Origin: Cloeon dipterum | Lineage: Eukaryota > Arthropoda > Insecta > Ephemeroptera > Baetidae | DNA length: 64,000 nucleotides | Reading direction: 5' to 3' | NCBI RefSeq assembly: GCF_949628265.1 | Contig: NC_088787.1 | Coordinates: 26,154,501-26,218,500, forward strand | Shown here: positions 21,448-33,100 of the stretch, in pieces | Position numbering within the stretch: the first letter of the stretch is position 1 | Layout: each line of letters begins with the position of its first letter | Position numbers and translations under genes: made by a program | The notes under the pieces: model-generated | Seen by the model: only the letters and a program-made list of their open reading frames with translations | Told to the model about the DNA's origin: nothing | Databases searched by the model: none

Positions 21448-23600
21448 ATGCTTTCATCTGATTCCATTTTTTTCGGCAAACTGGCCAGACGACTTTTTGC
21501 GACAAACTCACCCATTGCAACTCGATGTTTGCGGCGCTGGACGTCCAGCTTGCTGCGCCCAGGAGCTGAGCTCAACACCAAATACATTTGCGACCCTATA
21601 AATGCTGATGAAATCGAGAAAAACATCAAACTCCGAAAATGTGACGGTGATATTAGATTAGTGCATCAGCTCTTCCATGAGTGGCAAAATACCCTGAGTG
21701 ACAAGATCCGACTTCAGTTTGAAGAGGAGGCGCTCAAAATTCCAAACCGCACGTTGGAACATCGTGAAGAAAACAAATGCCTCAAAGTACATTTTACATT
21801 TCGAATTTAAACCTTCCACTTATCAAGTTTATTGCTTTGCAGATATCTGGGCATCAGAAGCCAGACACAAAACCCCTAGCCGACGTTGCAAAGAAGCACG
21901 GCTGGTGCCGGACAAACAACCTCGGAAATTTTGTTGGCCCGAGAGGTTACTATTTTTTCGGAGAGCTAGTGGATCTGCAGCAAGCCCTTGTAAACGTTGT
22001 CATCCAGACTTTGCTCAAGAAAAATTTCCAGCTTGTGTCCGTGCCAGACATTCTTCCAGCAGAAGCCATTGAGAACTGCGGGATGCCAACCAGGGGAGAA
22101 AGAACACAGGTTGGACACCTCCCAGTCTCTCTTTAGTTGCTCTCTGATGTAGATGTATCAGGTTTTCAGACTAGTTGAGCGCCACGGGAACGACCTGTGC
22201 CTGTCCGGAACAGCAGAAATGGGTCTTGGAGCTCGGTTCATGGATACGACAATAGCGAGGGAAAAATTGCCCCTCAAAGTGGCTGCAATTAGTCGCTGCT
22301 TCAGGGCAGAAACAGGGAATGTTGGTGAAGAAAAGGGTATCTACAGGTTAGTGTCTTCTGAACAAACTATCAAATTTTGTTCAGTTTTTCAAGTAAATAT
22401 GGGGAAAATTGAGACTCTCCTGCAGCGTGACACACCTCAGTGCTGACTGCTGCACCTGTGTGCATTTGTGTTTCACCGGTGTTTCGAAATAATTGGTGAA
22501 TTGTACTTACCCGAAAAATCTTATTTTTTAAAACAATAGCAATTTCATTTTCATATTATATATGCAAAAAATATTTTTTTTAAAGAAAATTTATGTAATT
22601 TTTCATCTAAACTGCAAAACTGTCGTAACCAACAATGTGCTTATAAGGCTGACGTGTCAATAGAAGGGTATCAGGACCTGATACCACTATGATCTCCTAA
22701 CTCTTGATTAACTTGTATTAAAATTTTCATGGGTAAGGAGGTAATTTTAAATTTAATTGATTAAGATCAGAAAAATAAATAAATACACACGAATCTAGTT
22801 TTTCTTAGCAATGAGTAATGCTGGACGTTTTCTACGACCGCTGTTTCAGTATTCTCTGCAGCGAATACCGTGGTCATGAATTTTGTGTTGGAGGTAAATT
22901 TCCGCTGATGAGGCCTGAGGAGCCAAACCATTAGTTAACAATTTGTTCTTTCAGAATATCACTACTAGCCTTCTACCCTGGAGATTAGCCATTCGTTAAT
23001 TTTAAATTTCATAAATTAAATAAGCTGCAGTCAAATGCCAACGACGTTAGTTGTACTTGAAGATATCAAATTTGTTTAGTTGTAACCAATCTTTCTAAAT
23101 CATTTTGCAGAGTTTATCAATTCACCAAAGTGGAAATGTTTGCCCTGACGCCAGGCGACATCCAAAGTTCCCAGGCCGTGCAGAACGAATTCGTCTCCAT
23201 CCAGACTCAGCTGAACGAGTCTATGGGTCTACACTTCAGATTGCTGGACATGGCATCTGACGAGTTGGGCAAGCCAGCTATGCGCAAGGTGGACCTTGAG
23301 GCGTGGATGCCAGGGCGGCGCATGTGGGGCGAACTGAGTTCCTGCTCCGACTGCGGTGATTACCAAAGTAGACGACTTAACATCCGAGAGGCTGAGTCAG
23401 GATCCTTTGTGCACACGGTTAACGGAACTGCCCTTGCGGTGCCGAGAACCCTGATGGCGCTGGTCGAGACGCACCAGACTCCGGAGGGGACGGTGGTTGT
23501 GCCAGAAATCCTCAGGAGTGAGTTGGACAGAGAGGTGCTGGGAGCATCTCCAGTGAAAATGACTCATGGGAAATACATCCGATCATATGATGGGAACTAA
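21448..23600 (+). CDS. SARS2: Mitochondrial serine--tRNA ligase
   Basis: Four exons: 21448-21786, 21843-22109, 22162-22346, 23111-23600; 1281 nt, 426 residues. It charges mitochondrial tRNA-Ser with serine. The N-terminus (LARRLFATNSPIATRCLRRW) is arginine-rich without acidic residues, as expected of a mitochondrial presequence. Class II signatures are present: GTAEMG (219-224), motif 2 FRAETG...KGIYRVYQFTKVEMF (FRAE 249-252), the serine-site block GELSSCSDCGDYQSRR, and motif 3 AVPRTLMALVE (373-383, R376). The AVPR spelling of motif 3, together with GLHFRLLDM and EAWMPGR, matches mitochondrial rather than cytosolic SerRS. Catalytic motif residues are kept, which argues against the inactive insect paralogue SLIMP. 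The N-terminal tRNA-binding arm looks short; human SARS2 is about 518 residues. The gene ends 579 bp from the stop of the convergent SEA gene. Confidence 0.92.
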
Positions 23601-23635
23601 CCGCGTAAATAAGCAATTGAATTTTGTTGTAAACA

Positions 23636-23641
23636 TTTATT
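23636..23641 (-). terminator. Possible poly(A) signal of the SEA-domain gene
   Basis: AATAAA on the minus strand, 538 bases after that gene's stop and only 36 bases beyond the SARS2 stop on the other strand. The two 3' UTRs would overlap. Confidence 0.4.
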
Positions 23642-24178
23642 TTCCGTTTATATAAATCAGCACATACACAGGTTCAATCTATTGATATCTAAAACATCCC
23701 CGTTCAGAAAATACACAGGCACGCATGCATATATAAAAACATTCACCATTTTTGTTAAAAAAAAACTAAAACATTTGTATTTCTACAATACAATATCGTT
23801 GTTTGTCATGGGCGATGGCAAAGATTAAGCGTAAATAAGTTTTTATACACATGCATTCATAAAATTCACTGCTTAAGTATGTAAATAGATAATATTAATT
23901 AGACTACGCACTTAGAAATCGAATTGTATCACTTTAAAGCGGTCCGAGGCTGCTTTTCCGGCGCGCAGTGAAACTTGTCTGGCACTTTGAGCTGCTGCGG
24001 AGAAATGGCCAGACCTGAAATAAATGTTCTCCTGAAAAGCCGCGCCTTTGCTGACTTGTGTTTCTTCTCTCGTCTCCTCTCAAATTAAATGCAAATCACA
24101 CCTGTCCGGAAAGTCTGAATCTCTTGTTTTCACGCAAACATAAATAGAGTGCTACTGCAATAAATAGGCACGGACATC

Positions 24179-27100
24179 TCAGAAGTTGGTGTCGTAGTCG
24201 GGGATTCTGGCACGGCGGCTGCCACCGCGGCTCGAGTGGCTGCCTGGGCCCTTGCTCACGTAGCCGCCGTTAGCTGAGCCACCGTAGTAGCAGTTGTTCC
24301 AATCGGATCGCCAACTGTCAAAGCCCATGCCGTGTGACTTGCCCCTCTGGAAAAATAATTAGCAGATATTAATTAAAAGGTAGCAATTGAAACAATAGAA
24401 ATTGTAAAACCTCTTATTTTTCAATTTAACGTATTTGGCGTATTTGCAAAAAAAAAACAATAATATCACGATATTCAAAGTCACTAAATAAAAAAGTTTT
24501 CCGACGCAACTTACTTCATTAATATTGTAATTTATGCATTGTACTCTGTTGGTATTCTTTCGTTAATTAAATTTTACAGCTGGAATAACGCAAGGCGTAC
24601 AAATACTAAATGATTACATAAAGCATGAAAAACACTGTTACGGTTTTTTAAGGTGCTCAACGAGATAATCTCATTTTGGAGATCATAGGGGAATGTAACA
24701 AACTGTCTCACTTCTCGCGCACTTTCTACACTTACGCTAGAATGCCGCGTGCGCGAGCGTGTGTGTGTGAAGTTTTAGAATGAACGCCTATATAATAACA
24801 AAGTGCATATTATGACTTGCTCCGGAGCAGAATGCAAAGCGTGAAATAATAAAAAGCGGGCGTCGGTTCCCACATGAGACAGAAGAAAAGATTAATATCG
24901 TCGTGAAAAGTCGACGCAACTCACTTTTACTTTCCCGCACTGATTAAGTGCCAAGTTTTCTCGCCTTTACCGAGCATCGTGCGCCGGGAAAAAATAGTTT
25001 TGAGACTAAACAGAGGTAAAGGTCGCGCCCTTAATTTGCATTCCATTCAAATGGGTGTCACACAAATAGTGGGACGTCCAAATTCCGTGGATATAAGCAT
25101 GTTTATACTTTCCTTTTTTGTAGCGCAAACTAGACAATCTACTTTTTCTTCGCTGTCATTATTTACGAAAAATATTATACCTCGAATTAAGAAAAAATCT
25201 CGTCAAGCAGATACCAAAAGCTACATGTCATTTAATAAATTATAATTCTGCGGCTAACCTTAGAGGAGTATCGAGGTTCCGGCTCCCTGGGTCTGGTGTC
25301 CCAGCCGTCGAGGCCATAGAGGTCATCAACAGCTGCCATATTGTCGTAGCCGCCCATGTGGTCCTTGCCGAGTTCGTTCAACATCGCGTCGGACAGAATC
25401 ACTGGCTGCTTGGACTGCTGCGCCTGCTGCCGGTTGATCAGCTGAAAATTGGCACGGAATTCGTTAATTTATCTCATTAAGTGAGGACTGCTGAAATAAT
25501 TACCACTGAGACGCCGAAAATGATGACGAAGAGCAGTGAGGCGAGTCCAATGACGATCACCGCGATGGCCCATTGAGGCAGGAACTCGTCCTCTTGCTTT
25601 GGCAGCGGTGTTGGGTCAATGCTCGGCGGCAAAACTGGAGACATAGATAATATATTGAAAATCGTGAGGTGTAGTTTGGAAATGATTAAACTATATAGCC
25701 GCAAGTGATTTTCACATAGTCGAAAATTCACCTTTGCCAAGTTTATCCGGTATTAAAATTTTAATTCCGAAATCGATAGATGATTTTGAAACACCATGAA
25801 CGCTATGCAACCAGCCATATCGTTAAGGCATACTTCGCAGTGGGAGATATTCCAGCATTTTTGGTATCTATTGCTATGATTGCCAGAGATAGCAGGAGGT
25901 GTTTTATTAAGTGAATTAAAATTCTCAAATAGCTCAACGGGTGCCGGATCGCCACTAGCTGGTTTTCGCACCTTTCTAGTGGCTTTCGAGACAAATATGC
26001 CTGGCGTTTCAATCAAAAACCTTACAGTGCGGCGAGGCGAAAAGATGGCCACATTGAGCCCAAACTCCTTTGCGGCCATTCAGACCCTATGTTAACCGCG
26101 TGACGGTGTTTGGTGTTATTGGGACCCGGTGATGCCCAAGGGATGTGCTCAGCAAAAGTAAAAATGTAAAAACTAATGTAACAAAATTATAAGAGCAGTA
26201 AATTAATCTCGCTAGAGGCTGAATTATTATTAACTCTTTCCGTTAAGATGTCATAATATGGAATTAACTATTGGCTGTAAATTTTGGTACACCATTGGTT
26301 AAACATTAAGAAGGTAATCAGACTCGTCTTTGTCAGAAAAATGTTAAATTGTATCAGAAAATATCAACCGTGTTTCCTGCTGGTTTCGAACATTTCTGTC
26401 ACCTTCATAAAAAATACGAGCTGGGTGTCTAGTGTTACCTCAATATTGGGTAACAACACACAATCGATGTGAATTAAGCTCGATTTGTCTCACAACGATG
26501 ACAACACTTCACAGTGCTTTCCTAGAGTGGAAATTTCTTTAGGAAAAAATTTTTGCTCAATCTTTTTTGCAGTTCTTCGTCATCTAGTTCTTTAATATGT
26601 TATTTCCAAGGTCTTAAATTTGTGTAGCGTCTATGCACCCAAACTGTATGATGGGGTTATTCAAAACAGAGTCCGTTTTTCTGATCATTTGAAAATTTAT
26701 GGTCATTTTAAAAATTGTTGTAATTTCTGCAAATGATTTGTGTTATTTAGATTTAGAGGTGCAAATAATTTCATTTTATTACTTGTAGCTTGGAACAGGG
26801 TAAAACACGATTATCACAAAATAACGTAGTTTGACAGAAATCAGTTACTAAAGCGCTACAAGGGGTGTTGCGGCAACCCGCGCCGATCAAGTGCGCTGCG
26901 GCACAGCTTTCCACTCTGAGGCAGGCGCTCGATTGAACCAGTGATTTCACTGTATTAATTATTTTTAAATATTGTACTTGCGGACACCAATTCTCTTTAT
27001 CCAGATAGTACAATAATCAGTCGTTGGCAATATCAATTCACCTTGTAGAGTTTATTTTAAAAATTAAATAATATAGTGACGTCTTCGAGACCATTCATCA

Positions 27101-30100
27101 TCAAGGCATCGAAGGTGACAAAACTATCGCAAAAAAATTGCTAACCAAGTAATGCTCATAAATATCAGGAATATTGATTATGATGTTTAGGCAAGACGCA
27201 GAGCAGCGATATACGTCAGGTAAACAAGTTAGCTATTTATTATTTTTGTTTTTCAGCACGTCCCCGCGACACTCGTCGCATTTGCACGCGGACGAGGCTA
27301 CAGTGGCGATCTATCCAGTCCGAGCTGCTCACCTTGGACATGGTCGCCATGTTTGATTTGGAGTCTGAAAAGTCGAGCGAACACATATCGAGAGCAGAGC
27401 AGCGAAACTTTCACTCGCGCGATTGCTTCTCTGGTTGGCGCTGATGTTGAGCAATTCGCCTATCTACAAAATATGTATGCGACCGACGGGGCAATTACAA
27501 TTATATTATGAAAACACGCGCGGCCAGCCGGCGAGAGTTGCAGCAGGTGAATCGCGCTGATTTATTCCAGACGTTCGTACAAAACACTGCACGTCCGACC
27601 TTCCAAATTTATTTCGCATTTGCAAAACCGATTCCGAAAGCACAGGACACGCTCGCTACATTCTAATAAATGCTCGCCGTGCGGAGTAACCTTTTTTAAC
27701 AAAATAAGAAAATAAAATCAGTAGGTAAGTATAGGTTCGCGAAATTGAAAAATAAAATTTAACATAATACTGGTTCGAACAGGATTACGCAATATTTCGT
27801 TTAGATAATGAAGAAAAATAGATCCATTGTTGTCTAGATAGTTTTTACGTCAGACAATTCCTCTTAAAATTATATGTTGTTCTAAATCGCTTTTGAAGCA
27901 CTTATTGGGTTCGGTAACCACAAAATTGAACTTTTCTGGCTTCCACCAGTAAAATTGATACTTCCGTCAAAAAACTGTGAAAATATAAAACTGTGTATAT
28001 ATATTACAAGTACAATCAATTTCTACAATGCAGAATCGACCGTTAAAACTTTCAAATGCTTATGAATGTATAGTGGCAATTGTCCAGAATAAATATTCGG
28101 CATGATAAGACCATAGTTTCATATAGTATATTTTACATTGGTATTCAACAATTTATTCTTGATCTTAGCAGTTGCGGGATGAACAATTGGATTGCTTCTT
28201 TCCATTCAAAACTGTTGTTGCATTAGCTAATAATATGAACTGAGCTTACAGCTCCCATTAGTGTACACTATTCAGAAGTCAAGCTCCATTAGTTTCGAGT
28301 AAGACTTGAAACTCAATTAAAAGTAATGCGAGCGAGCAGAGCAATTATTTTAATTCGTCGGAGGCGCGATTAGGATTTCACACCATCCGCGAGGAGTAAC
28401 AAAAGCTTTTCAGGACTTTTCTCTTTACGATAGACGGTCGACGAGAGTATAGTTTCCACGGCAGCTGCTCAAATGGAACTTTTATTGTCTTTCCTGCTTT
28501 GAAAGGAGCGAAACACGATCGATCTGATTGTGCGAGCGCGTGTCGCTGAACCCGAGAGCAACTAGGAAGTGTATGCATGCGCCAATAAAACACGCGGCTC
28601 GTACATAAGTGTATCGACGGAGGGAAAAAAGGAGTTTGGTTGCGAAACAGCCGCATGTACAAGTGAGCTGAACAGAAGAAATAAAAGAACGCGGGATGGG
28701 GGGAAAAGCAGGCACAGCCCTGGCCGGCGGGCGCAACTGTAGCAAGGTCGTCTGCTGCGCGAAATTGCGGGCGTTCAGGTCGCCAGTGGCACGCCCAACG
28801 CCAACAGCCGGCCTTGACGCTCCACAACACTTTTCGGGCTTCGTTCTTTCCCTCTCGAAGATTCGACACGCAGTTGCCAAGCAAAAGACGCAGAATTTAA
28901 TCGAAAAGGAGAGTGATACACACGACCACATATGGATAACAAATTATCTAACGCCAAAGTTGATTCCTGTAAGACAGGAGAGTAATTTCCCGTGCGTGCT
29001 GGTCAGGAGATTATTTTAAATTCAGACGCTATTTAGGAATAAATTTCATAATTGGAATAATCGTGAAAACATCGTATTTTATTTAATTCAATAAAGCCTG
29101 GTTGATGGAGAAGGCCAAAAATATTTCGCTTGAAACCATGCACGGCGGATTTGGGCGGAGTAAAGAAAATGCGCTCAACTGACCTACGAAATCGGTGAAC
29201 TCAGGGTCGATCTCAAACATTCCAAGCTGGAGCGCAGCGGCGCTTTTGGCCTCGCCCTCTTCACCTTCCGTCTCTGGCTGCGTGTGCTTTTTGTAAGGCT
29301 GACTGAGACTCTCGTGGAACATTTGCTTCAGCTGCTGCGTGCTGTAATCTCTGGTTTGCGTGTCCAGCTGCACGATATAGTCCACCAGCACGCTGCCCTT
29401 GCTGGGAATTTTCGAGATAATGGGTGCAAAGGTTAAGAGCTAGTCAGCATTGACGAAGGAAGTAATACTCACTTGAATCCGTCGATCCAGACGTTTCTGA
29501 ATATCTTGTTTAGAGAATCGGATTTTCGGTAAATTTTCCTGAGCTGAAAGTAAAAAAAAACAGATTTTATTTTCCAATATACGGATAGCACATAGATGAC
29601 CGGTTATGATATAATTAAACATACTGAAAATTAATAATACTAATTTTGCATGCAGTAAATTACATCCACTTTTTAAGTTCGAATGTTTTCATTTATTCAC
29701 GAGCAAACAATTCTGTCGCCTCCCCTGCTGACAGTACTGTCGCAGACCACCGGCAGTGCGACATGAAACTTCCTTTTACTAAGAAATCGTGAGCGTGAAA
29801 TACTGTTCCTCCCAATGCTGTCTCTTTATCCTTTGTGCTTTTATTCCACACCAGCACGAAAGCGGAGGAGGGAACAGAAAAACAAAAAAGGAAAGAGCTG
29901 TAAAGGTCGGCGTGCGTTGGGGTGACTCACCTCGGCGGTCAGGTTGGCAGCGAGTGCCTTGTACTCGTCCGTGTTGCGGTCCATCAGTTCGGGCAGCCAG
30001 TGGGCGCCGTCCGTCAGGCGGATCGTGCCCGCCAACTGGCACTCGCTGGTGCACAATCCCGGCGTCGTCGGCCGCGACGTCGTCGTCGTCGTTGTTGTTG

Positions 30101-33100
30101 TGGTCGTAGTTGTTGCCTCGGTTGTTGTTGTCGTCGTTGTGGTCGAGCGAGCCGCAAGCTCGAGAATTTTCTCCACACTCAACGGGGTGGTTGGCGGCGT
30201 TGGCCAACCGGAGAAATCGGTCGTCGCCCTGAGTTGGACAATTGTTGAAAAACCGTTTTAATATGCGTGTTTTTCTCTCTCCTTCCGCTTTTTGATATAA
30301 ACACAATTAAATTTGACACGCGTGATGTGTCATTTAATGTCAAAGTGACATATGCATTTTAGTGACGCAAAAAGATGCGGGAGCATAATGCAGTAAGAGA
30401 TAAATAATATTCTGCTTTGAGCATATGTCACCCGTCATCACAATAGATAGCATAAATCATTCTAATGAGTTGTTTATTGTGTTGAAATATTACATGACAC
30501 TCTTGAAGGAATGCACTTTTAAATAAAGATTGAACTTAAGGAGAGTCCAATATTAAACGTTAAGCAAAAATGAAGTGTTTTAACAATAAATAATTAAACA
30601 TTTATTACCTTGTTGGCCAACCCTTTTGAATTTTGGGCGCAGAGAGGCCACCAGCACTTCCACTGTGTTGACTGTTGTCTTCGTCTCCTTCAGGCTTGGG
30701 GCTGGTGAGTCGGAAACCTCCAAACGGTTTGCGGGTTCCGGAACCAGGCTTTGGAACGTGGATTGCTGGTTTGGGGGTCGCAACTGATGATTTGACTTCA
30801 ACCGGTGGAGCAGTTCCAGCAGGAGCGGGCACCTCGACAGGTTTGATTTTGCCGATGATGGCGGCCAACAAGTCGTCGCTGGGCTTTTCTGGCGCGGGTT
30901 TAAAGCCAGGGGGCAAAAGGGTTTCTGGCACTTTCTCAGCGATTTTTGGGCCTTTGAAGCCCGGAGGTAGCAAGGAAGCGAGGAGGTCATCTGCCTTCTG
31001 CTTGGTGACGACGTCGTTGGAGTCGCTGCTGGCATTCAAGCTCTTGGCGCCGGCAGGTCGTGACTTTGGCTTGAAACTGCTGGAGCGTCTGGTAGTCGTC
31101 TCTCCCTCCTCTGGCGGTGGTGCCTGATTGTTTGGACTGAACTTGAAACCAGGAGGAAGAAGTGCAGGATCGATTACATCGAACTTAATCTCATTTGGTT
31201 TGGCTGTCGTCGTGCTGGTGGATGTCGTTGTCACTGTGGACGACGTTTCAGGGCTTTCAGAGGTGCTCGACGGGCGCCCGCGGAAAGAACTCTGGCCCTG
31301 CCGAGGTTTGAAGCCTGGTGGCAGGAGACTAGGTCCGAGGTCATCGAACTGGATGCTCTCTAGGACGCTCTGTGGCACGCGCGATTTGGGCTTTTGCTGG
31401 CGCGGTGCAGGTGAGAATTTTCGTTCAAACAGCGGAGCCTCATCAGCTTCAGTTGTTGTTGTAGTTGTTGTTGAGGTAGAAGTTGAGGTCTGTTCTTCAC
31501 TAATTGGAATAGCTGCCTCAGTGGTCGTGGTTGTTGTGGTGGTCGTCGTCGTTGGGGAGGTGGAGGACGTAGTTTGAACCGACGTCGATGAAGGGGTGGT
31601 TGGCTCGAGTTTCTCCGACTGCAGCGAAGGCAGAACCTTTTCGTCCTGCTTGATCCCGATGTGGAAGGGGATAAAGCGAGCACCGGAGACGCTGCGGCTC
31701 GTCTGCACCGAGGCAACCACAACCCAGCTCTCAGTCGAGTTCGTCACGCTAACTTCCGGCTCTCCAGTCGGGGGGACTTCAAGGTGCGGTCCGCTCTCGA
31801 CTCTTGAGTCCTCTGGCGTTGGAGTGGTCGCACGCGGCTCCGTCGAAACGGCAGTTTGAACGGACACCGACACTGCAGCCGCTGAAGCCTCCGTCACAGG
31901 CCTGTCTTCCTCATCGTCACCACCGCTAGGAGGGGCCCACGACTCTTCACGGGTGGCTTCCTCCGCCGGCTTTGCCTCGCTTTTAGGTTCGCTTTCGTAC
32001 TCATCCTCGTAGTCTGGCGATGACGGTCCTTGCTGCTCCTCCCCGGCAGCAGAGGGGCCTGACGGCGCCGATGGGCCAGAGGGTGCGGAAAATTCTGCCT
32101 CGGACGCCCCAGGGAATTCGTACTCGACAGAGGGCACAATGTTCGAGGTGGTTGGAGGCACGCGTGACGTGGTGGGAGTGTACTGCCGCGAGGACTCGAA
32201 CGGCGCCGGGGTGGTAGGCTGTCGCACGGACTCCAGCAGAGGAATTTCGATGGGGGGCGGACGCGTCTTGAAGCGCTGAGGAATTACTCTGTACTTGGCA
32301 CCCGAGCGGCCCCTGCCGGATGTGGAGGCCGCAGTTGAAGTAGTTGTGGTTGTAACCTCACTCCTGATGAAATTGTTTCTCGAACCAGCTTGCGCTCGGG
32401 TGCCAGGCTTGAAGCGGCGCAAGCCCGACGCCTGCTTCGCGGTGGTGCTTCGCTCGGTTGTTTGGTAATATCTGCCCCTGCCTCCGTAATCGAAGACGTT
32501 TTCCTCTACAGGCTGTGGCACGGCGGGCGCCCGAGGGAAACCGTTCAGCGAGTCACTTGGCGGCCCGAGCTTGCGGGCGGTTGGCGCCTCGAAACGCACT
32601 TCGGACTGGGCTGTTGGGGTGCGAGGGAAAAAGGATGGCTGCAGCGTCAGCCGGTCAGGCTGGAAGGCGTTGAACCGATTCGACGGTTGGAACGCCGACG
32701 AAGGCAACTCGGGCTGGTTGTAAAAATCACGGCGGTGCGAAGTGCTAGACTGGCGCGACTCAAACGGCACGTACACGGAAGGCGCGCTGTTGGAACCAAA
32801 GTTGGAACCGGGGAACGTCTGTTGGTACTGGAAGGCAGCCGGGTTACCAAAGAAAATGGGTTGGCCTGAAACACAAGAGTCGAGTGGATTAGCTTAAAAT
32901 ATGGCAAAAATAACTTTTTTACATTTAAAAGCGGTGATAAGCGTCCTAAATTTTAAAATAATTCAAATGACGTGTCCCTTGTTATCTCGCTCGTGCTTTC
33001 TGTTTCGTTAGAGATTAAAAGCCGGATTGAGACATTTATTCTTTTCTCAATTTATGCTTGCAAGCAACAAGTCTCACGCTGTCTTAAATAAGACGGAGGA

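Noticed and set aside
27760-27800. GGTTCGAAC, resembling a tRNA B-box
   Set aside because: No A-box at the right distance and no foldable acceptor or anticodon stem around it; not a tRNA gene.
28378-28931. Overlapping minus-strand frames of 149-168 residues
   Set aside because: They lie inside SEA-gene intron 5, change frame against each other, have no domain or splice context and show Cys/Phe/His-rich random composition.
29841-31577. Plus-strand valine-rich and glycine-rich open frames over the SEA gene
   Set aside because: They are complements of the threonine-rich ACC/ACA repeats of the mucin exons, so long stop-free antisense frames are expected.
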